Notes under the pieces: model-generated | Databases searched by the model: none | Told to the model about the DNA's origin: nothing | What the model saw: only the letters and a program-made list of their open reading frames with translations | Part shown: positions 10,626 through 22,413 of the stretch, one piece after another | Position numbering within the stretch: position 1 is the stretch's first letter | Layout of the letters: every line of letters starts with the position of its first letter | Assembly: GCA_032716605.1 (NCBI GenBank) | Contig: CM064518.1 | Coordinates: 43,170,112-43,234,111 of the forward strand | Source: Paralithodes platypus | Lineage: Eukaryota; Arthropoda; Malacostraca; Decapoda; Lithodidae | DNA length: 64,000 nt | Direction of reading: 5' to 3' | Translations under genes and position numbers: made by a program

Positions 10626-11020
10626 AAAGAAGAAGGAGTGTGTGGATCCCACGGCCAAGCTCTTGGGACATGAAGGTTATTAACCCATTACTGTTCTAAA
10701 TAGATGATTTCAATAGATCGAGATCCCACGACCAACCTGTTGGGCTATGGCGAGCAGGTAAACAAAGTTATGGAATTTGGTCTTTGAAAATGTTATAGGG
10801 GAGGGAAAATAATATTTAAGCAATTACAAAAGTAGCAATTGTCCGAGCAACTGTAAGGTTCTTATAGTTAGAAAGGTGAGAAAGGTAAGGGCAACAAGAT
10901 AACAGTACAAATAAATAGGAACAATTATAAGCCAAAAATCCTGAGATGGAGATTTGAAATTCTGTAGAAAAATTCCTCTACAAGCAATTTGCTAATATGG
11001 TCGCCATACATACGTGAGAG

Positions 11021-11140
11021 AAGCATTACATCGGTGGCTAGCACTTAAAGAAGCATTACATCGGTGGCTAGCACTTAAAGAAGCATTACATCGGTGGCTA
11101 GCACTTAAAGAAGCATTACATCGGTGGCTAGCACTTAAAA
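11021..11140. repeat. 30-bp tandem repeat, 4 copies
   Basis: Four perfect copies of a 30-bp unit that begins GAAGCATTACATCGGTGGCT and ends AGCACTTAAA. Because 30 is a multiple of 3, all frames repeat, which gives a short EALHRWLALK-type open frame. I do not regard this as coding. Confidence 0.9.
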
Positions 11141-14018
11141 TCATGGTCGGTGGCTTGTTGAGGGTTTTGGATATAGCCCACCGGGCAGAACAAAGTGATG
11201 TGATATGGAACTACTATATCTAACAACAATTATTATTAGTAATATAAATATTACTGATAATACTAGTACCACTACATATAGTCCGTTTCTTTTCTGTTGA
11301 CGATAAACTGCAATGTCCTCTCTTTACATATTGAGCTATTACGAAAACATGATGGTTAAATATATATATAGTCAATTATGAAAACATGGCATATTTAGGA
11401 TACAGAGTAATAATAATTTCATACTTTTCTGGTAACTATCGATAAATCAGTTGCAAAGAGATTCAATTTACCTTCAGCTGGAATAAACCCGACTATAAAA
11501 ATATTATTATTAAGTGATATTAATACTACTACTACGGTAATAATAATTTGTAAGTCTAAAACTATTATTATTATAAATGGATAAGCTACCCATACCATTT
11601 TCTAAAACAAAAAATATCACCATAACATCATTGAAATTTAGTGAATGCAGACATTACATCCGGTTTGCTTCCACCTAATTAACATGATGGATAACTATTT
11701 AACCCCTTCTGTACGGGCGACGTCTTTTTAACTTTACTCTGGCTACTTTCGACGGCCACGATTTATGTCCTGGAGTGTACAGTCGTGAGCACTAATATGA
11801 ATACACCCATTTGAATCTCTAAAACCCAGTTCTGAAGCATTCGGGATATAAGAAAGTATTGCATTGTTTCGTTTATACTCGATATTGATTCAAAAGGGTG
11901 TGTAGCTATTAGTATTCCCACGTGTGCATAATTTCTTTCATACAAAATGGCTACGGTACGTGACTAAGGTATAAGTGTCACATTTGTGACATAAACAGGA
12001 GAAAATAGGTCACAAGGCAGTTAATTGATAACGACTCTATTTCCAAAGTCGTTAACGGTTTGAAGTAGTTGTTTGCCACGGTTGGAGCTAAGGCAGAAAG
12101 GCCAATTTACAGTGGGAAGATATAGGAATTCAGCCTCTAAGTTCAATGTGTTTCTGCCATTATGTCCATTCCAGTCCAATCTTAGTCGAAGGGATGGTGT
12201 CGTAGTTGAGCATTATATCACAAGAGGTCACTTCAGTAGTTTTGTTTGGAAGTGGGGTAGGGTCTTTCATTGAGCTTACTGTGACTTTTCGGTGTTAGTT
12301 TGATTAGATAAGACATTTAGGTAATTCTCCTGACTTATATAGAAATTGGTGGATGCTGAACTATGGATTTAGCCTCTGTCGTAATCTGGAGACGAGATAC
12401 TATCCACTTAGAACACACACAACATCACGGAGTATCATCCAATGGTGACCAGTGACTCGCTAACTCGAAAACTATCTATCATCACTCCTCTCTGGTAGTA
12501 ATGGAAAGTGTCATTGGAAACATTCGTAGTTAATATTAGTAAGTGGTGCAAAACAAGTATATTTAGTGACTTCTGCCATAACGCCTCATCTGGAGCCTGC
12601 TGTGCTGGAGAACTTTAAGGTTAGTTCAAGAGTATCAAAATAGTCGTTCTCATGTGATTCAGTGTTTTCGTCATTCAACATTAGAACTAATATGTGGTAT
12701 AACAGAGATCCAGCCGCAACCTAATGTACTGTACACCACACGTATCAGGCATAATCAGGCACTCATAATATCCCTCCAGCACCCCACCCCCAAAAAAAAT
12801 AAAAAAAAATAAATAAAAATAATAATAATTGCCTACTCTTGTATGTAATTAATAGCCCCTCTCTTGATTCTTTTAAGATTAGATCACCGGCCTTTTTATC
12901 TCCCTAAGCCCAATCCTCCTCTCGACCTTATTACAAATCCGTAGTTTCCCTGCACAATCCCCGCATATTATGCTGCCCAAGAGCAGCCATCTGCAGGTCT
13001 CCCTACTTTAATGTTGAACCTACCCTAACCTAGATATATTGAACTTAAATTTGTGTTTCTTATATTAATTTTAGTGTTGGTACATGAAATACAGTTTGTT
13101 ACTAGGAGCTGCATGGTACACTACTCAAAATCGTACACAATGTATACAGGACTATAGTCCTCCATCAAGCCTAGCACCTCGCCTCGCACAACACCCCACC
13201 GTTGATCACACGCTCGATGTCGGGTGGGTTTTTTCACTTTCGCACATAATTTTTTTAATAATTTGACACCCACCTAAGATACTAGGTTAGGTCAATGACA
13301 CTATATGCATGGCTTAACATTAACAACGGCAGGAAGATTGTTAGGATAGCAAAATTATGTATTCTAAACTACAAATCACACTCAGGAACAATTCAAATAT
13401 CCTCTACAAAGCCTTCAGTTAAGACAAAATAGAAACCTTGCTAAATAAAGGAGCGCTAGCTTTGTAAAATGTTACTGTATGCCACTGTTAATTACATAAC
13501 ATGGACAATATTTCCACTCGATCAATTAACTTAACATAGCCTAACCTAACCCTAGAGATGTATGGATTTTAGATAATATTATACAGGACACTATACACGG
13601 ATATACAGTACACGATTCTAACGTAACCAAGTCAAAACCAGCATAGTAAATATGAAGTTTAGTAAGGTACCATAATTTATTTGGACGTAAAAATAAATAT
13701 TTTCCCCTAGTTTTGTATGCGATTCCTTCGATTTGGAGTTATTTAGTTACAGATTATATAATTGCATATAATGACTGGTGATCCTATATTTGGTAATTAT
13801 TTAGACTTGGGCTTTCCGTATTGTTCTTGTTTTTATTTAATTTGGTTGTATTTTCTCGATATAGATTAAGAATAAAACAGCGAAGGTTAGTTGGATCTGC
13901 CGAAGGATTTGATAAGAGACAATACACAGGGGATGAACCAGAACACATAGTCGTGGCTGTAGTGACAAGGATCGATATGGTTTAGGTTGCCTGTGTATGT
14001 ATTATGGACTATAGGCTT
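11141..14018. other. Repeat-poor AT-rich DNA, possibly intronic
   Basis: No convincing exon. It contains a family C end near 11700-11760 (AACCCCTTCTGTACGGGCGACG), a Tc1-terminus-like TACAGTCGTGAGCACT near 11777, and an A-rich run near 12789-12830. It may be the first intron of the gene at 6921-10187. Confidence 0.4.
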
Positions 14019-14205
14019 TAAGGGGGAGATTGTTGTTTTATCTGGACCCCCTTCTTCCTCAAGTTTAGCCCCATTGGTTTTGAGATATTAGGACGTTCGT
14101 TCCATTAGTTTGTTGATTTTGAGACCATTTGACCCATGTCTTCGTCAGTATCAAGACCGTTCATGCTATTTGGGTGTCGATTCTTTCCTGGCGAGCGATA
14201 GCGTA
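14019..14205. mobile_element. Truncated family A MITE (A4)
   Basis: TTTAAGGGGGAGATTG, then TCTGGACCCCCTTCTTCC, phased repeats of the form CCATTAGTTTGTTGATTTTG, and GGTGTCGATTCTTTCCTGGC. It stops at the GGCGAGCGATAGCG core. The right half is absent. Confidence 0.65.
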
Positions 14206-14364
14206 CTTTATCTCCACCCATCAGCCGAGCCAATGTACACTCTAGGACACGAATACTGGACTTAAATTTTTGAAGCTATCCCATAGTGAATCGAATCTTC
14301 CGATTAATTATTTCCCTAGTGCTGTACATGTATGTCCAGTCTATTAGTAAAGCAGTACGAAGAT

Positions 14365-14558
14365 TTTTTTTTTTTTTTTTTGTGTTTTTTTTTTTTTTTA
14401 ATACACATGGCACTCAAATTACCCTGGCGCGGACCATATTTTAATGTTAGGCTGAACAGAGGCAATGGGTGTGAGGAGAGTGCCCAACCATCTCCACCTA
14501 CTGGGATTTGAACCCGGACCTCTCGAGTATATGCGGCTCTCTATCACCAGGCCGCCCA
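14365..14558 (-). mobile_element. tRNA-derived SINE with poly(A) tail
   Basis: On the minus strand it starts GGGCGGCCTGGTGATAGAGA (A-box-like) and has a B box GGTCCGGGTTCAAATCCC about 35 bases on. A tRNA-unrelated body of about 100 bp follows, then an A-rich tail interrupted by CAC (plus-strand T runs at 14365-14400). This layout is standard for a pol III-transcribed SINE. LINE proteins would mobilise it in trans. Confidence 0.7.
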
Positions 14559-14708
14559 TAATTATACACTGTGCTATGAAAACCAACAGGCTATCCCCCC
14601 CCCCCCCCAGTAACCTGACCTAACCCTTGTCTAGGCCTCACCCTAGACCTTGGGCATGTGGTTTATGTAGGAACGTTCTTCATCACCTGGGATCATTTTC
14701 TTATTGTG

Positions 14709-14922
14709 TTAACCCCTTCAGTACCGGTGTCATATTGTTAACCTGATCCTGGCTACTCTTAGACGATTTTATTCAGCTTATAAAGGTCTTCCAGCAATGT
14801 ACAGGCTTCGAACTATGTCACTTAACCCTATTGACTACCACAGATCCTTCTTCAACTCTACATCATCGTCTTAATAGAACTAGAATATAATTAAAAAGAC
14901 GCCGCCAGTACAGAAGGGGTTA
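14709..14922. mobile_element. TTAA-flanked MITE, family C (copy C1)
   Basis: Begins TTAACCCCTTCAGTACCGG and ends CAGTACAGAAGGGGTTAA. Internal arms ATCCTGGCTACTCTTAGACG and TCGTCTTAATAGAACTAGAA are inverted. TTAA target plus CCCC ends is the terminal pattern expected of piggyBac-type elements. It encodes no protein. Confidence 0.75.
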
Positions 14923-15025
14923 ATACCGGTTGCACTTTTGGCACATTTTACGAATTTACTTTTGTATATAGTAGTTGGAAAATGAAGAATGTCAAACTAG
15001 GTATGTTCTAATTTTCAGCAGTTTA

Positions 15026-15396
15026 ATAAGAGGGTAATACTCGCTTTTATGGACCCCCTTCTCCCTAATATTTAGCATATTTGTTTTGAGGTTTTAAGAC
15101 GTTCGTCCCGTTAGTTTGGCGATTTTGAGACCTTTCGCCTCATTTTATATTTGTTTTCAATATTAACACCTTTCGTGCCCTTTCGGTGTCGATTTTTTCC
15201 TGGCGAGTGATAGCGAGCCTTTAATTTTAGAATGTACCGGCCTTCGGCCTGGATATGTTTCTACCGAAAAAAGTACACATTTATCTTGAAAGGGTGTCTA
15301 GGGGGTGTTTTTCTAAGCTTGATGTAGGTATAGCGAAGAAACTAAAAAATAAATGAATAAAGACAAATATCGACCAAAAACCAAGCACTACCCCTT
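15026..15396. mobile_element. Family A MITE, degraded ends (A5)
   Basis: GGACCCCCTTCTCCCTAATA, phased CCCGTTAGTTTGGCGATTTTG repeats, TCCTGGCGAGTGATAGCGAG, CCGGCCTTCGGCCTGG, a TTTCTACCGAAAAAAG hairpin and CCCTTTAACAG at the right. The left terminal GGGG is mutated. Confidence 0.7.
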
Positions 15397-15693
15397 TAAC
15401 AGTCGGGTTATGTTGCTGATTGGACAGAGATGACGTAGAGGTGCACTATATAATTCAAGGGTATAATGGTCGTGATTTACTTTGTTTATCCTTATATTAA
15501 ATGGGTTTATTACTACCGGTACCTATATATACATTTACAAGGGCCTCTTAGTATGGACACTTTAAATCCCCTTTTCATACTTTATTCAACCCCATATTTT
15601 CAACAGTGTATTGTATTTGTATGCTATAAAAAAAAAGGATTATAATCCATGTTCCGACACTTATTCCATTACAAGGTTTCTATTTTATCTCCG

Positions 15694-15898
15694 TTAACCC
15701 CTTGAGGATCATGACGGGTATTGACAGTATATTTTGGCGATCATTAGACGACTTTACACAGCTTAGAAAGGATGTGTGGGACATATAAGGGCAAAGAATG
15801 TATCAATTAAACCTCTTGACTGCTATACACCCTTCCTAATCTAAATCTAATCGTCTAATGATAACGGCCAAAACGCGTCATACTCCTCAATGGGTTAA
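15694..15898. mobile_element. TTAA-flanked MITE, family C variant (C2)
   Basis: TTAACCCCTTGAGGATCATG at the left and ATACTCCTCAATGGGTTAA at the right. The arms carry GGCGATCATTAGACGACTTT and its inverse. The ends differ from C1 in the GAGGATCAT block, so this is a subfamily. Confidence 0.7.
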
Positions 15899-15951
15899 TT
15901 TATAATCACCTTGCAAACATAGATGAAGTCTAGACACCATTGCTGCGAAGG

Positions 15952-16155
15952 GTCTGGTTTTGGGTCTTTGTAAGCGATACTATAGCCAATTCATTATACT
16001 GAGGCCATACATCTTGACTACTAACCTCAATAACCCCCTAAAAGGTAGAGTAATCAAGCTAATACTCGACCATTTGGGAAGAGTCAGCCAGGGAATAGGC
16101 GTGAACATTTACAGCCCATTTGCTCTAGCCGTTTTTAAGTTACAGAGGATATAGG
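15952..16155. mobile_element. Family D foldback MITE (D3), cut by a family C copy
   Basis: TTTGTAAGCGATACTATAGC at the left and ATTTACAGCCCATTTGCTCT then AAGTTACAGAGGATATAGG at the right. It ends exactly where TTAACCCC of C3 begins. Confidence 0.5.
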
Positions 16156-16386
16156 TTAACCCCTTGAGTACCAGCAACGTGTCTTATATTTTATTCTAAC
16201 TATATTTATACGATATTATGCAGCTTAAAAAGGATCTGTGGTAGTATATGTGGTTAGGATAATAGTAGCTGGGTTGAGATAATGTGAAGCCTTATTATTG
16301 CTAGAGGTCCCTCCTAAGCCTAATAAAATTGTCTGTACATTGTCAGAATATAATCAATAACATGTCACCGGTATTGAACGGGTTAA
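16156..16386. mobile_element. TTAA-flanked MITE, family C (copy C3)
   Basis: TTAACCCCTTGAGTACCAGC at the left and TGTCACCGGTATTGAACGGG then TTAA at the right. Inverted arms surround AAAAAGGATCTGTGG and AGGTCCCTCCTAAGCC. Confidence 0.7.
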
Positions 16387-16388
16387 AT

Positions 16389-16576
16389 CTTCGGACCTAG
16401 TTACAATGAATAGAGTATAGTAGACCGGTACTTATCTTCGGACCTAGTTACAATGAATAGAGTATAGTAGACCGGTACTTATCTTCGGACCTAGTTACAA
16501 TGAATAGAGTATAGTAGACCGGTACTTATCTTCGGACCTAGTTACAATGAATAGAGTATAGTAGACCGGTACTTAT
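16389..16576. repeat. 47-bp tandem repeat, 4 near-perfect copies
   Basis: The unit begins CTTCGGACCTAGTTACAATG and ends GACCGGTACTTAT. Copies start at 16389, 16436, 16483 and 16530, directly after the TTAA of C3. The copies are essentially identical, so the expansion is recent. There are no spacers, so it is not a CRISPR array. Confidence 0.9.
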
Positions 16577-16672
16577 CTTCATTATATCCTTTGTCTCTCA
16601 CTGTGTTCATCAAGGCTATAAAACGTCTCATGGCTCCCATATAGGCTAGTTCACACTGTCTTTATCTCTTGT

Positions 16673-17007
16673 TTAAGGGGAGATATCCACTTGAGGGATT
16701 TTTCTGGACCCCTTTCTCCCTCATGTTTAGCCCCATTGCTTTTGAGATTGTAAGACCTTCGCCCTAGTAGTTTGGATATTTTAAGACATTTTGCCCCATT
16801 TCTGTCAATTTTAAGACCTTTCGTGCCGTTAAGGTGTTGATTTTTTCCTGGCGAGCGATAGCGAGCCTGTAATTTAAGAGCAACCGGCCTCCGGCCTGGA
16901 CATTTTTCTACCGAAAAATGTAAAAATTTATCTTGAAAGGGGGTCTAGGGGATGTAATTTTAAGCTTGATGAAAAAGTAGGGAACAAACTAAATACCCCC
17001 CCCTTAA
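16673..17007. mobile_element. TTAA-flanked MITE, family A (copy A6)
   Basis: TTAAGGGGAGATATCC at the left and CCCCCCCCTTAA at the right. It contains the GGCGAGCGATAGCGAGCC core, GGCCTCCGGCC and TTTTTCTACCGAAAAATG. Its right TTAA is shared with the start of a family C end at 17004. Confidence 0.8.
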
Positions 17008-17100
17008 CCCGTGCAGTACCGGGGACTTTCTTTTCATCATATTGTAGCAGCTGTTAGACGATTTTATTCAGCTTAGAGAGGACGTCTAGCTATTAAGAGG
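17004..17100. mobile_element. Left half of a family C MITE (C8)
   Basis: TTAACCCGTGCAGTACCGGG, then TAGCAGCTGTTAGACGATTT and CAGCTTAGAGAGGACG. The right arm is not present. Confidence 0.55.
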
Positions 17101-17309
17101 TTACAGACAATCTCCATGAATTTGTTCATAAATTATCGTGTTCGTCCGGATAAAGGATGATAGCTACAACTGTGTGAATCCTTATAGCGAGGGTTAGAAG
17201 CAGGTTGAAACGGCAACAGTCCAAACGGCCACAGTCCTAAACAGCCTAAATTAGGTTCGGTTAGTTTGTTAGAGCAGGTTACGTCTAGTTAGCTTCAATT
17301 AAGCTTATG

Positions 17310-18249
17310 TTAAGGGGAGATTTTTATGTTTGTGTTTATTTATCTATTTGTTTATTAATATACTCTTATTTGTTTATTAATATACTCTTATTTGTTTATT
17401 AATATACTCTTATTTATTTATTAATTTACTCTTATTTGTTTATTAATTTACTCTTATTTGCTTATTAATTTACTCTTATTTATTTATTAATTTACTCTTA
17501 TTTGTTTATTAATTTACTCTTATTTGTTTATTAATATACTCTTATTTGTTTATTAATTTACTCTTATTTGTTTATTAATTTACTCTTATTTGTTTATTAA
17601 TATACTCTTATTTGTTTATTAATATACTCTTATTTGTTTATTAATATACTCTTATTTGTTTATTAATATACTCTTATTTGTTTATTAATTTACTCTTATT
17701 TGTTTATTAATATACTCTTATTTGTTTATTAATATACTCTTATTTGTTTATTAATATACTATTATTTGTGTATTAATATACTCTTATTTGTTTATTAATT
17801 TACTCTTATTTGTTTATTAATATACTCTTATTTGTTTATTAATTTACTCTTATTTGTTTATTAATTTAATCTTATTTGTTTATTAATATACTCTTATTTG
17901 TTTATTAATATACTCTTATTTGTTTATTAATATACTCTTATTTGTTTATTAATATACTATTATTTGTGTATTAATATACTCTTATTTGTTTATTAATTTA
18001 CTCTTATTTGTTTATTAATATACTCTTATTTTTGTTGACTTCCTCCCCTCCCTAGACCTCCACCCAGCTAAACGTACCCCCCCCCCCCCCCCCCCCCCCT
18101 TGGAGATACATTGCAGGTTCGTTATGGCTCACCAGGAAAAAATAGAAACCTAACTGAGACGAAACTTCTTAACATCTCGTAACAAATAGGGCTAAACATG
18201 AGGGCGAAGGGGATCCGAAATATTCCCTCTTCCCTCCCACCCCCTTTAA
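17310..18249. mobile_element. Family A MITE enlarged by an internal satellite (A7)
   Basis: TTAAGGGGAGATTT at the left and CACCCCCTTTAA at the right. The right 240 bp have the family A order: CTCCCTAGACCTCCACC, a C run, GTTATGGCTCACCAGGAAAA, GGGCTAAACATGAGGG. The TATTAATTCATTTATTCA segment found in other A copies is replaced by about 690 bp of 22-bp tandem repeats. Confidence 0.7.
17343..18030. repeat. 22-bp AT-rich satellite, about 31 units
   Basis: The unit reads TACTCTTATTTGTTTATTAA plus TA. Variants alternate TTAATATAC and TTAATTTAC, with rare TATTTATTTATTAA and ACTATTATTTGTGTATT types recurring as blocks. The recurring blocks show higher-order duplication. Confidence 0.9.
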
Positions 18250-18389
18250 AATGAGTAAAGCTAGTTTAGGGCAAGGTGGCCGTTTTGGTTGTGGCCATTT
18301 CGGAGTGCGGCCATTTCGGAGTGCGGCCGCTTTGCTTTGAAACCCAAGAGGCTTATTAATCCGGCCCCAGATCGATGTCAGCGGCGTTA

Positions 18390-18748
18390 TTAAGGGGAGA
18401 CAGGCCGTTTGTTTGGTCTATTAATTCATTTATTCATATATTTTTTTAGTTTCCTCCCTACGAGGTCCATCAAGCTTAGAAAAACACCCCCTAGATAAAC
18501 TTGTAAATTTTTCGGTAGAAAAATTTCCCGGCCAAAGGCCGGTTCCTCTTAAAATTGCAGGCTAGCTATCGCTCGCCAGGAAAAAATAGACACCTAAATG
18601 GCACGAAAGGTCTTAAAATTGACAACGAAATGGGGTGAAAGGTGTTAAAATCGCCAAACTGATGGGCCGAATGTCTTATAATCTCAAAACTAGTGGGGCT
18701 AAACATTAGGGAGAAGGGGGTCCAGATAAACGGTCTGCCTCCCCTTAA
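18390..18748. mobile_element. TTAA-flanked MITE, family A (reference-quality copy A8)
   Basis: The cleanest copy. TTAAGGGGAGACAGGCCGTT at the left faces AACGGTCTGCCTCCCCTTAA at the right. The interior holds the hairpins TTTTTCGGTAGAAAAA and CCGGCCAAAGGCCGG, then GCTATCGCTCGCCAGGAAAA, and three phased repeats of about 33 bp ending in CGAAAGGT or CGAATGTC. Confidence 0.85.
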
Positions 18749-19045
18749 TCCCCAGGCTGCCCGGGGGATTATGGCCAGAGTGTGGTTTGGATTGGGTTAC
18801 TAATTCTCATGTGGTATTTGTGGGTTTGAATTAATGTCTGGTTCTTGGCTATTGTTTATGGTTATTTGAGAGTGTGGGAGGGTGGTGGGGGACGGTTGAA
18901 GGAGGGAGGGGTCTTTCTTTGTATTGTTGTAATTTTGTGTAGTTGTTATTGTGTTTGCCGTCGTTGAAAATTTACTTAGTTTTTGTATTGTTGCTGTTTT
19001 GTTATTGCTTTTTATGAAGTTGTTATAGCTGCCGAAGTAATATCT

Positions 19046-19052
19046 CTCTATC

Positions 19053-19142
<90 letters not shown>
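19046..19142. repeat. (CT)n microsatellite
   Basis: About 97 bp of nearly pure CT dinucleotides with one TTT interruption. Confidence 0.95.
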
Positions 19143-19146
<4 letters not shown>

Positions 19147-19711
19147 GTAGATAATTATATACGTTAATCGATAAGATGAAAAAAAGAAAGAAGACGAAGA
19201 ATCAATAACGAGGAAATTATCATATAGCATTATGACTAAATATGAAGGTATATGGATAGATCGAGAAAGAAGATAGGCAGACAGATATTGGTTGTTTTCA
19301 AATATAAATAACGATGATGAAAATATATAGTTATATTAAGACATATTAGATGTTGACTATATAAAGCACTCGTCTATTTGTTCGATTCCCAGCAACACAC
19401 AAAATATCCACATTATTTAGGGCCTTCCGCTTATAGAAAGTTAATGACCGATCGTTTATAGGTAGACACTGACATACTAACATACATTTCACAACCCCCC
19501 CCCTCTCCCCCCTCCTCTCTATACACCAGGCACCACCCCTCAGACACATTTATTTCACAACCCCCCCCCCCCCCTCCATCCCTCTAACTCAGCAGAAAAC
19601 CTACATGCAACAACAACGAGGGGACATCAGGAACGCTTTTCGATTAATGTTTGAGCCGGTATTCTTGGTGACAATCTAATCGGACCTTTTCTGCTACCAC
19701 AACGACAAATA

Positions 19712-19713
<2 letters not shown>
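19143..19713. other. Intergenic DNA with a weak tRNA-like B box
   Basis: No gene recognised. GTTCGATTCCC at about 19381, preceded by TAAAGCACTCGTC, looks like a worn SINE head. There are C runs at 19495 and 19561. Confidence 0.35.
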
Positions 19714-19781
<68 letters not shown>

Positions 19782-19783
19782 AA
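19714..19783. repeat. (TA)n then (GA)n microsatellite
   Basis: A run of AT dinucleotides passes directly into AGAGAG. Confidence 0.95.
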
Positions 19784-20168
19784 ATATACAAGGATATGTT
19801 GCAGGACTATATATCTACAAAGGTTGGGATGATATTGATTGCACTACTGTATCACATTTCATAATACGATTAGTTAAATCTATGCAATCCAATCCTCGCC
19901 TTGTTAATCTAAGCTTAATAAATTAATTGAATGGAATGTGCACATACAGTATGTGTGCTACTTCCCCCTTTACTATAACATGAGCAGCCTCATCAAGACC
20001 AGTCGATCTGTTGATGGTCGCATTCCTTTGTATAGTCCTTTCATAACCAACTATTGTATATTTAATCGTCAATTAATGAGATGGAGAGGGAGGAGTAATT
20101 TGTCGGCCATATGGAGCCAAGAGGGGTTTATAAAGTATAAATAGAAACACTGGCCTTGATGCTGACAC

Positions 20169-20202
20169 ACATATATATATATATATATATACAGTATATA
20201 CA

Positions 20203-20268
<66 letters not shown>

Positions 20269-20315
20269 TATATATATATACTGTATATATATTTATATAT
20301 ATATATATATATACC

Positions 20316-20379
<64 letters not shown>
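20169..20379. repeat. (TA)n microsatellite, compound
   Basis: About 210 bp of TA dinucleotides broken by short ACAGTATATACA and ACTGTATATA interruptions. The long Tyr/Ile open frames across it are artefacts. Confidence 0.95.
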
Positions 20380-20385
<6 letters not shown>

Positions 20386-20619
20386 ACCACACCCATGCTA
20401 ACCACCACCATCTGCTAGCGGCCACGGAAGTAGAGAGAAAATAAGGAAAGTTTAGGAACATATGGTTGCTGTAGAGTCTATACTAGGCATTCACTCTCAC
20501 TCTAGATATAGCTCTAACTCTAACTCTCTAACCCACACTCACAAAAACACTCGCACAAACACACACTGTATATTTTACTCTCACTTAACCTTTTGCTCTC
20601 ACTCAACCTTTATTTTGTC

Positions 20620-21795
20620 CAACTCTCTAATCCACGAGTGAACCGATTTTCCCATTCTTTCTACAGCTCGACAAAATACTCTGAAACTTTCATCCTCAGC
20701 CTGTCTTTCTTTCATCTTACGAGTTAATATATTTCAAGCCCTTTGCATCCAGACAACTCCGGTGTTCCTTAGGGTTCTGTCCTCTCCAATTATCTTCCTA
20801 TTATTCATTAACGACCTTCTCAATTGCACCTCCAGCCCCATTCACTTATATACTGATGACTCTACAGTACACTATTCAACTAGCCTTCTACAACATCAAT
20901 CACAGCAGAAACTTCAAAACTCACATAAAGAGGCCATAAAGCACCTATCTTCTGATCTCTCTACTATCTCTAATTATGGCAGAGAATACCTTGTTACTTT
21001 CAATGCTTCCAAAATTTTAATTTCTCCATTTGTCTACTCGTCGGCCTCTTCCAGAAAAATATGACTTACTCTTCTACAATATACAAATTAACCCTTCTTC
21101 TTATCTTAATATTCTCGGTGTGTCTTTTTCTGCTAATCTCTCTTGGAAAGATCATATTATCATTCGTGCTAAAACAACCTCCCAGAAGCTGGGTGTGCTC
21201 AACCACCTCCGGGGGTTCTTTACCCCTGCGCAACTTCTTGCTCTGTACAGGGGCACAGTGCGTCCATGTATTGAGTATTGTTCAAACGAGTGGGAGGATC
21301 CTCTCAAACAGCACTTCTAGACAAAGTAGAAAAGGGAGCTTTCTGTCTCATTAACTCAAGTCCACTCACCAATTCTCTGAAGCCTCTCTCTCTTCGCCGC
21401 AATGTTGCATCTCTCTCACTATTCTATCACTATTACAATAATCAGTGTTCCTCAGAGCTCTCTCAGTGTATACCACCCCCTCTTCGTAGAGCATGTAGTA
21501 CCCGTCTTGCAACACAATCCCACCCCTACTCTGTGCAACTCTCCAACCCAAGAGTAAAACATTATTCTCAATTGTTTTTCTATTCAACAGCTGATATCTG
21601 GAACTCTCTCCCAGAGTCAGTCTCTCCCTCATCCTATGACTTAAATTGCTTCAAACTCCGTGTGTCCAGTCATTTTGGCTAGAACGTCCCTTAATTGATT
21701 TTGGCCCTGTCACTCTTTCAACTATAGGATAAGCACTCGTCACAGGCATTTCTGCCTTTTGTCTCCATCACTCACATAGAACAAAAAAAAAAAAA
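20620..21795 (+). mobile_element. 5'-truncated jockey-like LINE, RT 3' half (copy J1), with stops and frameshifts
   Basis: The RT palm is recognisable in pieces: LFINDLLNCTSSPIH followed by YTDDSTVHYS, where the catalytic YADD has become YTDD. The thumb and C-terminal region follow: SCIEYC-type motif, GGSSQTALLDKVEKGAFCLI, LSLRRNVASLSLFYHY, CIPPPLRRACSTRLATQSHP and the end LWNSLPES-like DIWNSLPESVSPSSYDLNCF. It ends in an A run at 21781. At least three frame changes make it dead. Copies at 33215, 37993 and 47698 share this C-terminus. Confidence 0.8.
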
Positions 21796-21823
21796 ATGTA
21801 CCGGATATGTGCAGGTAATTGTC

Positions 21824-22033
21824 CAGTCACTTATAAAAGTTCGTGGACCCCTATGTTGTTCTCTATGCAATAATCTGGATTTATTATTGGATGGAACTTG
21901 CTTTTCAATAAATAGTACAGTATATGCAAAATTTGTAGTTAATGTAAAGACAATTATATTCATAAATCCGTTTCCAGAGATATGCTTCCATAATTAGCAA
22001 TAGGTGAGAGCCACGAACTTTTATGAGTGACTG
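21824..22033. mobile_element. Short Tc1-like TIR element
   Basis: CAGTCACTTATAAAAGTTCG at the left and CGAACTTTTATGAGTGACTG at the right form a 23-bp imperfect inverted repeat. CAGT ends and the 210-bp length suit a non-autonomous Tc1/mariner-type element. The target duplication could not be confirmed. It lies between two LINE 3' ends. Confidence 0.6.
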
Positions 22034-22036
22034 TAC

Positions 22037-22115
22037 CTTGAATGTACCTCTTTATCACTCTATCAATTAAAAGGAACACTCGCTACAGGCAACTTTCCAT
22101 TGTGTCCCCTTCTTA
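22037..22115 (+). mobile_element. Jockey-like LINE 3' end fragment (J6)
   Basis: TCACTCTATCAATTAAAAGG, ACACTCGCTACAGGCAACTT and TTGTGTCCCCTTCTTACG match the 3' tail of J1 (TCACTCTTTCAACTATAGG and following). Only about 80 bp remains. Confidence 0.5.
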
Positions 22116-22309
22116 CGCATTACAAAACAAACAGACACACGAACAAACAAACAAAACTGACAAACACGCTCGCACACGCAATCATCATTATGGCCATTAG
22201 TATAACTACCTACAGTAAGTGTTATAATAACAACAAAAATGACTTCACCAAGCAGCGGTATTATGTGTTATTATCTAAGGCAACATAAACGAGCAGAGAG
22301 TATTTGCTG

Positions 22310-22348
22310 TCAGCGTGTGTGTGTGTGTGTGTGGGGGGGGGGGGGGAT

Positions 22349-22382
<34 letters not shown>

Positions 22383-22413
22383 GTGTGTGTGTGTGTGTAT
22401 GTGTGTGTGTGTT
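22310..22413. repeat. (GT)n/(G)n microsatellite
   Basis: GT runs separated by two G homopolymers of 12 or more bases. The G-rich strand could form G-quadruplexes. Confidence 0.9.

Noticed and set aside
16389..16576. CRISPR array
   Set aside because: Direct tandem units without spacers, in a eukaryotic context; the same holds for 11021-11140 and 32534-32681.
20069..20411. Tyr/Ile-rich frames as proteins
   Set aside because: Pure (TA)n microsatellite translation; same reasoning for (GT)n frames at 24332-24751 and 35393-35754.
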